Below, one piece after another: positions 1 to 5,660 of a DNA stretch of 6,205 nt (the stretch's first letter is position 1; each line of letters opens with the position of its first letter). The notes beneath the pieces are model-generated. The model was given only the letters and a program-made list of their open reading frames with translations, was not told the DNA's origin and did not search any database. Position numbers and translations under genes: made by a program. This DNA is from an uncultured Marvinbryantia sp. (lineage in GTDB: Bacteria; Bacillota; Clostridia; Lachnospirales; Lachnospiraceae): NCBI GenBank assembly GCA_947624335.1, contig CANQJX010000108.1, forward strand, positions 1 to 6,205, read 5' to 3'.

Positions 1-966
1 GGATTTGCCCTTCGCCACATAAGTGGACCGTTCCTGAGTGAACGCTTCGCGGTCGATCAGGCCCTCGTCATACAGCTTGTGCAGCCATTCAATGCCGTCG
101 CGGAAACCCTGCTGGGTAGTGCTGCAGATCACTTCGCCGTCATCTGTGACCGCGATATGCCTTCCCTTGTCGGCGTCTCCGTAGCCTTCCCCAAATCCGT
201 TGATCAAAATAGCGGGATCCTGATCGCCGTCGTTTAAGATACAGGACATGGGGATAATGCTGCCCTCGATGCCAAACTCTTTTTGAATACGCTCTGCGTT
301 GTCGCGGAAGGCGATCAGCGTCTGCTCAAACTCGTCTACGGTTTCCGGGATGTCAAGATCCAGAAAATCCAGCCATTTTTTATTGATAAAGCTCATGCCG
401 CCGACGGTCTGGATGGCCGTCTTTTCGGAACCGAGCTGTTCTATCCACGGAAGCGCCCAGATGTGCCCGTTGACGTCGGTGCTCATCTTCCGGTATTCCG
501 GGTATTTTTCAAAGACGGCGCTTAAATTCGGCATATAAGTATCAATATATTTTTCCAGCGGAATGATTGCGCCGTAGTCTGCATAGCGGAGCAGGTCGCT
601 GTCGTTAAAGCCCGCGGAGAATACAAAGTCGGTTAAAAGATTGGGATTAGACATATTGAGCGTGATCTTGTCTCCCCACTGATCCGACTGGATCGCGGTC
701 CAGTCGATCTCTACGTTTGTCGCTTCCTGCAGTCTTTTAAAGATGGTGCGCTTATTGGGATCGGACTCCGTATTTGCCGGAAAGCTGATCATGCCGGTAA
801 GCGTTTTCTTTTCTGCCAGCGGAAACTGAAGCGTCGCCGGATCTACCACCTGCATTTCTTCGCCCGTGTTCAGGGTGGCCGCCGTTCTCCCGCAGGAACA
901 TAAGGAAAGAGCCAGGCCCCCTGCCGCTAAAATCTCCAATATACGTTTTATAAGTCTTTTTTTCAT
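1..966 (-). CDS. ABC transporter extracellular solute-binding lipoprotein (partial, C-terminus beyond window)
   Basis: This is the sugar-capturing component of the ABC importer encoded just upstream, anchored to the outer face of the membrane. The reading frame stays open for 322 codons from ATG 966 to the left edge, so the C-terminus is missing; LplA/LipO-type proteins are usually about 500-560 residues. The N-terminus is a lipoprotein signal: MKKRLIKR, a hydrophobic stretch at residues 9-22, then LCSC with C25 as the likely lipidated cysteine. Further features typical of carbohydrate-binding proteins are a TNVEIDW strand (83-89), LLTDFVF (110-116), YGAIIPLEKYI (131-141), a G-HIWALPW segment (167-174) and WLDFLDLDIPETVDEFEQTL (198-217). 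The start is supported by AAAAGGAG at 974-981, 7 nt upstream. It lies 27 nt after the second permease gene and is surely cotranscribed. Sugar specificity cannot be read directly; a fructoside is inferred from the GH32 neighbour. Confidence 0.93.
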   Translation of the reverse strand, partial: MKKRLIKRILEILAAGGLALSLCSCGRTAATLNTGEEMQVVDPATLQFPLAEKKTLTGMISFPANTESDPNKRTIFKRLQEATNVEIDWTAIQSDQWGDKITLNMSNPNLLTDFVFSAGFNDSDLLRYADYGAIIPLEKYIDTYMPNLSAVFEKYPEYRKMSTDVNGHIWALPWIEQLGSEKTAIQTVGGMSFINKKWLDFLDLDIPETVDEFEQTLIAFRDNAERIQKEFGIEGSIIPMSCILNDGDQDPAILINGFGEGYGDADKGRHIAVTDDGEVICSTTQQGFRDGIEWLHKLYDEGLIDREAFTQERSTYVAKGKS

Positions 967-993
967 GTTTTTGCTCCTTTTTGTCCTTGCTTA

Positions 994-1890
994 TCAGCCT
1001 TTGACCGCGCCGGCCATGATGCCGCTGTCAAAGTATTTCTGGAAGAAGGGATACATCACCAGCAGCGGAAGGCTGGAGATAATGATGGTTGCATATTTCA
1101 GCAGCTCCGCAAGCTGCGCCCTCTGCGCCGTACTCTGCATATCCGAGATCATACCGGACTCCGGCTGGTTTTGGATCAGGATGGAGCGCAGGACAAGCTG
1201 CAGCGGCTGTTTGGCGGAGTCGTTTAAGTAGATCATGGCGTCAAAATAGCTGTTCCACATGCCTACGAACTGCCACAGGGCCAGCACCGCGATTACAGGC
1301 GTGCATACGGGAAGCAGGATTTTGAAGAAAAATACGATCTCGTTTGCGCCGTCCACATCGGCGGCTTCCCTGAGTTCTCCCGGAATTCCTCTGTAATAGG
1401 TTCTGGCAATTACCATATTCCATACGCTGAACGCGCCCGGCAGGATCACCGCCCACATGCTGTCCAGCAGTCCCAGGTTGCCGATCAGCAGGTAAGTGGG
1501 GATCAGGCCGCCTCCGAAGAACATGGTAATCATAAAAATGATGTTGAAAAAGCCCCTTCCCTTGAAGTCCGCTCTGGACATCGGGTAGGCCGCCAGCATG
1601 GTGACGCCGACGGAGATAACGGTAAACAGCACAGAGTAGACGACAGCGTTTTTGAATCCGATCCAGATCTGCGCGTTAGAGATAACGCGCTGGTAGGCGG
1701 TCAGGGTCCATTTGCTGAAATCGAATGTAATGCCGTTATTCTGCAGCGTTACCGGATCCATAAAGGAAGCGATGATAATATAAATCATGGGAACGATAAT
1801 AGCCAGTACGAACAGGCCGATCAAAAGATAGCCGATGGTGAGCAGCAGCCGATCCTGCGTAAAAAATTTAGTAGAATGTTTTTCTTTCAT
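994..1890 (-). CDS. ABC carbohydrate transporter permease, LplC type
   Basis: This is the second of two inner-membrane subunits forming the translocation channel of a CUT1-type sugar importer. From the start used here it has 298 residues. Hydrophobic segments lie near residues 15-42, 80-103, 113-139, 142-165, 193-212 and 265-285. The EAA loop that contacts the ATPase reads REAADVDGANEI (E175, G181) followed by the ILLP motif around 191-194. The C-terminus KYFDSGIMAGAVKG is characteristic of this subfamily. An in-frame ATG at 1920 would add ten residues, but it has no ribosome binding site and lies inside the preceding gene. ATG 1890 has AGGAGGGG directly upstream, so I choose it. The gene follows the first permease without a gap and precedes the lipoprotein gene by 27 nt. 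No ATPase is encoded in the window. Confidence 0.93.
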   Translation of the reverse strand: MKEKHSTKFFTQDRLLLTIGYLLIGLFVLAIIVPMIYIIIASFMDPVTLQNNGITFDFSKWTLTAYQRVISNAQIWIGFKNAVVYSVLFTVISVGVTMLAAYPMSRADFKGRGFFNIIFMITMFFGGGLIPTYLLIGNLGLLDSMWAVILPGAFSVWNMVIARTYYRGIPGELREAADVDGANEIVFFFKILLPVCTPVIAVLALWQFVGMWNSYFDAMIYLNDSAKQPLQLVLRSILIQNQPESGMISDMQSTAQRAQLAELLKYATIIISSLPLLVMYPFFQKYFDSGIMAGAVKG

Positions 1891-1894
1891 TTCG

Positions 1895-1903
1895 CCCCTC
1901 CTA
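1895..1903 (-). promoter_or_regulatory. Ribosome binding site overlapping the stop codon of the upstream permease gene
   Basis: On the minus strand the sequence reads TAGGAGGGGCGAAATG. The TAG stop of the first permease (1901-1903) is shared with an AGGAGGGG Shine-Dalgarno sequence placed correctly for ATG 1890. This suggests translational coupling of the two channel subunits, which are needed in equal amounts, and it decides the start of the second gene. Confidence 0.8.
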
Positions 1904-2851
1904 TAATCCCTGTCCGTCATTCATCTTTGCGACAATCTTGTTTACCGCCACCAGGAGAATGACGTTGATTACGGTGTTAAACAGGCCGACAGCGGTGGAA
2001 AAGCTGAAGTTTCCGCTCACAAGACCCTGCTTATAAACATATGTGGAAATGATTTCCGACGCGGCCAGGTTCAGGTCCGTCTGCAGTGCGTACGCTTTTT
2101 CAAATCCGATGCTCATGATGTTGCCGGCCTGCAGGATAAACTGGATTACTACGATGTCTTTGATCGCGGGCCATTCTACCGCTCTGATCTGCTGCAGAAT
2201 GTTTGCTCCGTCCAAAACCGCGGCTTCTTTAAGATCCTGGCTTGCGTTGGCCAGCGCCGCCGTATACATGATGGAGGCCCAGCCGGCTCCCTGCCAGATG
2301 CCGCTGGCGATGTAGATCGTCCGAAACGCCTGGGGCATGGTCATAAAGTTTATTTCCGTGCCAAGCAGAAGATTTACCGGGCCGGTCACGGAAAGGAAGA
2401 TCCGGACGATACCGCAGAGTACAATGACGGAAATAAAATTAGGGAGATAGAGTACAAGCTGAATTTTCTTTTTCAGCCCTTTACTCTGGATCCGGTTCAG
2501 CAGAAAGGCCAGGATGATCGGAACCGGGAAGCCCCACAGCAGGCCGTAGACGCTCAGCTTTAACGTGTTGGCCAGGTAGGAAAGAAAGTCGGGCGACGAG
2601 AGAAAGCGCTTAAAATACTGAAACCCGACCCATTTGCTTCCCAGGATACCCTTAAAGGGATTGTACTCCTGGAAGGCAATCATAATCCCGCCCATGGGGA
2701 TGTACTTGAAAATGATGGTAAGTGCAAATGCCGGCAGGAGAAACACCACATAGAGCTGCCAGTGCTGTCTCATGTAAAGCAGCGTATTGTGGATGCTCAG
2801 AGATTTTGTTTTCCGTTCTCCGGCAGGAACGGTTGTAGGATTACTTGACAT
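1901..2851 (-). CDS. ABC carbohydrate transporter permease, LplB type
   Basis: This is the first gene of the leftward operon and the first of the two inner-membrane channel subunits of the sugar importer; it has 316 residues, normal for the family. A charged, presumably cytoplasmic N-terminus (1-30) is followed by hydrophobic segments near 32-56, 95-118, 131-153, 177-200, 230-248 and 286-306. The segment FKYIPMGGIMIAFQEYNPFKGI (48-69) is typical of the LplB/YteP group. The EAA loop is EAAVLDGANILQQI (209-222, conserved G215) followed by WPAI. The start is supported by AAAGGAGG at 2857-2864, 5 nt upstream. Relatives in Bacillus move oligosaccharides such as pectin fragments; here a fructoside is more likely because of the GH32 gene, but this is inference. 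A candidate promoter lies about 90 nt upstream of the start codon. Confidence 0.94.
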   Translation of the reverse strand: MSSNPTTVPAGERKTKSLSIHNTLLYMRQHWQLYVVFLLPAFALTIIFKYIPMGGIMIAFQEYNPFKGILGSKWVGFQYFKRFLSSPDFLSYLANTLKLSVYGLLWGFPVPIILAFLLNRIQSKGLKKKIQLVLYLPNFISVIVLCGIVRIFLSVTGPVNLLLGTEINFMTMPQAFRTIYIASGIWQGAGWASIMYTAALANASQDLKEAAVLDGANILQQIRAVEWPAIKDIVVIQFILQAGNIMSIGFEKAYALQTDLNLAASEIISTYVYKQGLVSGNFSFSTAVGLFNTVINVILLVAVNKIVAKMNDGQGL

Positions 2852-2905
2852 GTTTTCCTCCTTTCATATTCCCACTTGCTTGAAGATCCGTTCGTTCTGT
2901 GCAAT

Positions 2906-2921
2906 CTGTGCATAGGCAAAT
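2906..2921. promoter_or_regulatory. Possible second operator, related to the 26-bp dyad
   Basis: Read on the minus strand, this site is ATTTGCCTATGCACAG. It resembles the plus-strand core of the larger dyad, ATTTGGCATATGCACAA, with one base fewer and a changed centre. It would fall roughly 20-35 nt into the transcript of the transport operon, a position where a bound repressor could block elongation. The two centres are about 77 bp apart. The match may be chance in an AT-rich region. Confidence 0.3.
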
Positions 2922-2923
2922 TA

Positions 2924-2932
2924 CACCTGGTG
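2924..2932. promoter_or_regulatory. Small perfect dyad CACCTGGTG near the transport transcription start
   Basis: CACC and GGTG flank a single central T. This GC-rich block stands out in its AT-rich setting and would lie at about +8 to +16 of the predicted leftward transcript, a usual place for a repressor site. At only nine bases it may be coincidental. Confidence 0.2.
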
Positions 2933-2946
2933 GGTTAAGTATATTT

Positions 2947-2975
2947 AAAATACCATATTTTTACACTTTAGTCAA
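2947..2975 (-). promoter_or_regulatory. Candidate promoter of the transport operon
   Basis: On the minus strand, TTGACT (2970-2975) is followed by a 17-bp spacer and TATTTT (2947-2952). The -10 box is preceded directly by TGG, which fits an extended -10 element and would offset its weak match to TATAAT. The predicted start of transcription is near 2940, giving a leader of about 90 nt. The large inverted repeat begins 2 bp upstream of the -35 box, consistent with regulated expression. Confidence 0.6.
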
Positions 2976-3096
2976 TGAAATATTTGGCATATGCACAATA
3001 TTTTTACATTTAAACGAATAATTTGCACCAAAAACGGGTAAAACAGAAAAAGAATACGGCTTTTTAAATATTTTCCATGCTTGGATTTTTACATTT
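2958..3096 (+). repeat. Three spaced direct copies of a TTTTTACA(T/C)TT element
   Basis: Copies lie at 2958-2969 (TTTTTACACTTT), 3001-3011 (TTTTTACATTT) and 3086-3096 (TTTTTACATTT). The first two are both preceded by ATA. The starts are 43 and 85 bp apart, close to four and eight DNA turns, so all three would face the same side of the helix. The first lies in the spacer of the leftward promoter and the third overlaps the -35 box of the rightward promoter. The function is unknown; AT-rich sequence makes chance repeats easier. Confidence 0.45.
2978..3003. promoter_or_regulatory. 26-bp imperfect inverted repeat, candidate operator for the LacI-family regulator
   Basis: The centre lies between 2990 and 2991. 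Each 13-base half differs from the other at two adjacent positions only (11 of 13 match); the core is ATTTGGCATATGCACAAT. It sits next to the -35 box of the leftward promoter, centred about 50 bp upstream of the predicted transcription start. LacI-family proteins bind such dyads as dimers, and the gene for one starts about 170 bp away. The upstream position could mean activation, or repression by looping with the downstream site. Many family operators have a central CG, whereas this one has TA, so the assignment to this regulator is inference. Confidence 0.5.
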
Positions 3097-3123
3097 GACA
3101 CATTATAGTTTATGCATTATAAT
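3095..3123 (+). promoter_or_regulatory. Consensus housekeeping promoter of the regulator operon
   Basis: TTGACA (3095-3100), a 17-bp spacer and TATAAT (3118-3123) match the vegetative sigma factor consensus exactly at both boxes. Transcription would start near 3130, giving a leader of about 40 nt before the regulator gene. There is no clear long dyad over the core promoter; a TTTTTACA element overlaps its -35 box. Confidence 0.85.
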
Positions 3124-3170
3124 AAGTTTTAAACGGAATCTGTTCAGTAATCTGGATAAAGGGAGGAAAT

Positions 3171-4253
3171 ATGGCAGCAAAGGTTACAATACAGGATATC
3201 GCAGATGCGCTGGGCGTATCCCGGAATACGGTTTCCAAGGCGATAAATAATACGGGCGTGCTGGCGGAGGCAACCAGGGAACGCGTTTTGATGAAAGCAA
3301 GAGAAATGGGATATAAGCAGTTTTCTTATCTTACGGTTACCGGGGAAGGCGAAGTCGGTCTGCGTCTTTCGGAACCGGAAGAAAAAAAAGAAATTGCGCT
3401 GCTTGCCGGCAATACGCTGACCGCTTCGCATTTTGCGTCTACCATGCTCGATAAATTTCAAAGAGAGCTGGCGCAGCTTGGCTACATTCTCACGATTCAT
3501 CATATTATAAAAGAAGAAATCGACGGATTACAGCTTCCGGTCTCCTTTTCCGCAAGCCGGACGGCGGGGATCGTCTGTGTGGAACTGTTTGACTATCCGT
3601 ACTGCGAGATGCTCTGCGCGCTGGGTCTGCCCGCGCTTTTTATCGACTCTCCGGTCATTGTGCCGGGCAGGGTTTTGGAGGCGGATCGGTTATATATGGA
3701 TAATCAGACGGAAATCTTCCGCCTGATCCGGGAAATGAAGGAGCGCAAAAAAACAAACATCGGATTTATTGGCGAATATATGCACTGCCAGTCCTTTTTT
3801 GAACGCTATATGAGTTACAGAAACGCGCTGATGCTCCTGGAAATGCCTTTTCACGAAACATTCTGCATTACGCAGATTATGGAAGAAGACGGCGCCTCCT
3901 CGTTTGAGGAATACCGTCAGGTTTTAAGGGAACGGATCCGCAATATGGAAGAGCTGCCGGATATTTTTATCTGCGCGAATGATTTTGTTGCCATGGACGC
4001 GGCGGGCGCGCTGAAAGATCTTGGGTATGTTATCCCGGACGATGTGTGGCTGTGCGGTTTTGACGATTCGGCGGAATCGAGAATTATGACGCCCGCGCTG
4101 ACCACGATCCACATTCACAGCCAGGTGATGGGATTTTCAGCGGTGCAGCTTTTGATGTCCAGGATAAAAGAACCTTCCTTAAATTACCGAACAATGTACA
4201 CGGAAACAAATCTGGTCTTCCGGGAATCCACCGGAGACGGACGCAGGGGATGA
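3171..4253 (+). CDS. LacI-family transcriptional regulator
   Basis: This 360-residue protein is a DNA-binding sugar sensor that probably controls both divergent operons. The N-terminal helix-turn-helix is clear: TIQDIADALGVSRNTVSKAIN (6-26), with SRNTVSKA as the recognition helix. The sensor domain starts near KKEIALLAG (72-80) and has the usual landmarks: RTAGIVCVELF (130-140), ICANDFVAMDAAGALKDLGY (267-286), the DVWLCGFDDS strand (291-300), ALTTIHIHSQVMG (309-321) and a final LVFREST (348-354). The segment between the DNA-binding and sensor domains, residues 48-71, lacks the usual YxPN...ARxLA hinge and instead reads GYKQFSYL followed by a Gly- and Glu-rich stretch. The start ATG 3171 is preceded by AAAGGGAGG at 3158-3166. 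The next gene follows after 6 nt, so regulator, membrane protein and hydrolase share a transcript. The effector is unknown; a fructoside is plausible. Confidence 0.95.
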   Translation: MAAKVTIQDIADALGVSRNTVSKAINNTGVLAEATRERVLMKAREMGYKQFSYLTVTGEGEVGLRLSEPEEKKEIALLAGNTLTASHFASTMLDKFQRELAQLGYILTIHHIIKEEIDGLQLPVSFSASRTAGIVCVELFDYPYCEMLCALGLPALFIDSPVIVPGRVLEADRLYMDNQTEIFRLIREMKERKKTNIGFIGEYMHCQSFFERYMSYRNALMLLEMPFHETFCITQIMEEDGASSFEEYRQVLRERIRNMEELPDIFICANDFVAMDAAGALKDLGYVIPDDVWLCGFDDSAESRIMTPALTTIHIHSQVMGFSAVQLLMSRIKEPSLNYRTMYTETNLVFRESTGDGRRG

Positions 4254-4259
4254 GCGAAC

Positions 4260-5630
4260 ATGAACAGACTGTTTGACATTGATGGACCGGTCATGGGCTT
4301 TCTGACGAAGATCGTTTACAGCGTGTATCTGAATATTTTATGGCTTCTCTGCTGTCTGCCGATCGTCACTGCGGGAGCCTCCACCACCGCGCTGTATTAT
4401 GTCACGCTGAAAATGGCAAAAAATGAAGAAGGCAATGTGACCAGGTCCTTTTTCCGCTCTTTTAAAGAAAACTTCCGGCAGGCCACGGTTATCTGGCTTA
4501 TCCTGCTGGCGCTTGGCGTTATCCTGGGGCTGGATGGCTATGTGTTTTACCATATGCGCTTTCACAATGCGGTCTGGACGATTGGCACGGCGGTATTTAC
4601 CGTGGCGGTGGCGGCGTATCTGATCGTTTTAATGTATATTTTTCCGCTGCTCGCGCGCTTTGAAAATACGACGCGGGCAATGTTCCGAAACGCGATTATG
4701 ATCGGCATGCGCTTTCTGCTGTGTACCGCGCTGATGGCGGCCATACATTTTGCGATGGGCGTAGTGATCGTGCGTATTTTTACGCCGGCGGTTATTTTTG
4801 GAGAAGGGCTGTGCGCCCTTTTGTGTTCTTATTTTCTTTCCAATATTCTGGCGCTCTGCGAAGGGCCGCGGGAGGCGGCGGATGCGCCGGACGGCGCGGA
4901 CACAAAAGAAGAGCCGGAACAGACAGAAGATGCTGCCGGCCCGCGGGATCTGCATGGAAAAAAGAAACTGGAATATATATGGGACTACTACAAACTCCCG
5001 ATCTTTGCCGCCTGCCTCGCGCTGTATATCGCGGGATATCTGCTGTACGGACATTTTACGCACAAAGATACGATACTTTACACGGCGCTGGTTAACATTG
5101 ACGCGGGGGAAAACCTTCTGGCGGATTTAGAGGAAGGATTTCTGGAATACGCAAACGCCGACCCCTCGGACGAAAAGCTGGAGCTGTATCGGGGGCTGTA
5201 TCTTGGCGGAGAAACAAGCGGCGCGGACTATGGCTATACAAGCGCTTCCGGCACAAAGATCGTTGCGTCAATCGACAGGGAGTGCCTGGATGTTGTGCTG
5301 ATGAATAAGGAAGCGTTCGACGCATTTTGCGAAAACGGGTATTTGTTAAATATAGAAACATTTCTCCGGGAACATTCTTTGGAACTTTACGGCCGGCTGC
5401 AGAAGCGGCTGGTCACGGGTACGGCCGTCCTGGAGGACAACGCGCAGATGGATCCGGACGTCTCCCATTCCGTCCAGACGGACGAATATCCGATGGGAGT
5501 GGACCTGTCGGATTCGCCCGTCATTCAAAAGGCGGGCTTTCAGGACGCGGTATATCTGGGAGTGATCGCAAATACGCCCCGCACGGAAATGGTTTTATCC
5601 TATCTGGAATATTTATACGCGCAGCAATGA
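4260..5630 (+). CDS. DUF624 (YesL-type) membrane protein with a C-terminal extracytoplasmic, binding-protein-like extension
   Basis: The 456-residue protein is about twice the length of ordinary DUF624 proteins (roughly 200-220). Residues 1-200 are the DUF624 part: MNRLFDIDGPVMGFLTKIVYSV, then LLCCLPIVTAGASTTALYY (29-47), a basic loop (51-75) and hydrophobic segments near 76-98, 105-131, 150-172 and 176-199. An acidic, alanine-rich linker follows (201-230), then GKKKLEYIWDYYKLPIFA and a further membrane segment (246-264). The positive charges place the linker inside and residues 265-456 outside the cell. That outer domain contains IDRECLDVVLMNKEAFDAFCENGYLLNIETFL (338-369) and VYLGVIANTPRTEMVLSYLEYL (431-452), which recall parts of solute-binding proteins, though it is too short to be a complete one. 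The function of DUF624 is not established, but such genes often accompany LplB/LplC transporters. The ATG follows the regulator stop by 6 nt; AGGGGA (4245-4250) is the likely ribosome binding site. Confidence 0.88.
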   Translation: MNRLFDIDGPVMGFLTKIVYSVYLNILWLLCCLPIVTAGASTTALYYVTLKMAKNEEGNVTRSFFRSFKENFRQATVIWLILLALGVILGLDGYVFYHMRFHNAVWTIGTAVFTVAVAAYLIVLMYIFPLLARFENTTRAMFRNAIMIGMRFLLCTALMAAIHFAMGVVIVRIFTPAVIFGEGLCALLCSYFLSNILALCEGPREAADAPDGADTKEEPEQTEDAAGPRDLHGKKKLEYIWDYYKLPIFAACLALYIAGYLLYGHFTHKDTILYTALVNIDAGENLLADLEEGFLEYANADPSDEKLELYRGLYLGGETSGADYGYTSASGTKIVASIDRECLDVVLMNKEAFDAFCENGYLLNIETFLREHSLELYGRLQKRLVTGTAVLEDNAQMDPDVSHSVQTDEYPMGVDLSDSPVIQKAGFQDAVYLGVIANTPRTEMVLSYLEYLYAQQ

Positions 5631-5660
5631 ACATCAATCATAAAGGAGAGGGAGAGGCAT

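Larger units (their letters stand above)
2852..3170. other. Divergent control region between the transport and regulator operons
   Basis: This 319-bp stretch has no credible gene. It is much richer in A and T than the genes on either side. It contains back-to-back promoter candidates, one for each operon, a 26-bp imperfect inverted repeat, a weaker related site, a 9-bp dyad and three copies of a TTTTTACA element, all listed separately. No intrinsic terminator is expected between divergent genes and none was seen. I found no convincing CcpA (cre) site by eye. Confidence 0.85.

Noticed and set aside
283..538. Two short plus-strand open frames of about 80 codons
   Set aside because: They lie antisense within the well-supported lipoprotein gene, have no convincing ribosome binding site or recognisable domain, and their composition fits a shadow of the real frame.
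967..993. Terminator or attenuator between the second permease and the lipoprotein gene
   Set aside because: The 27-nt gap contains the ribosome binding site and no stem-loop followed by a T tract.
2843..2867. Possible leader peptide MKGGKHVK overlapping the first permease start on the minus strand
   Set aside because: Its codons are formed by the Shine-Dalgarno sequence of the permease itself, and it has no ribosome binding site of its own.
3126..3134. Short dyad GTTTTAAAC near the rightward transcription start as an operator
   Set aside because: It has only four-base arms of low complexity in an AT-rich stretch and cannot be told from chance.
4629..5063. Minus-strand frame of 144 codons, with other opposite-strand frames at 5092-5361 and 5638-6195
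   Set aside because: All overlap genes with clear protein-family evidence (DUF624 and GH32). Their translations are rich in Arg, Pro, Ser and His, typical of antisense frames of GC-biased codons.
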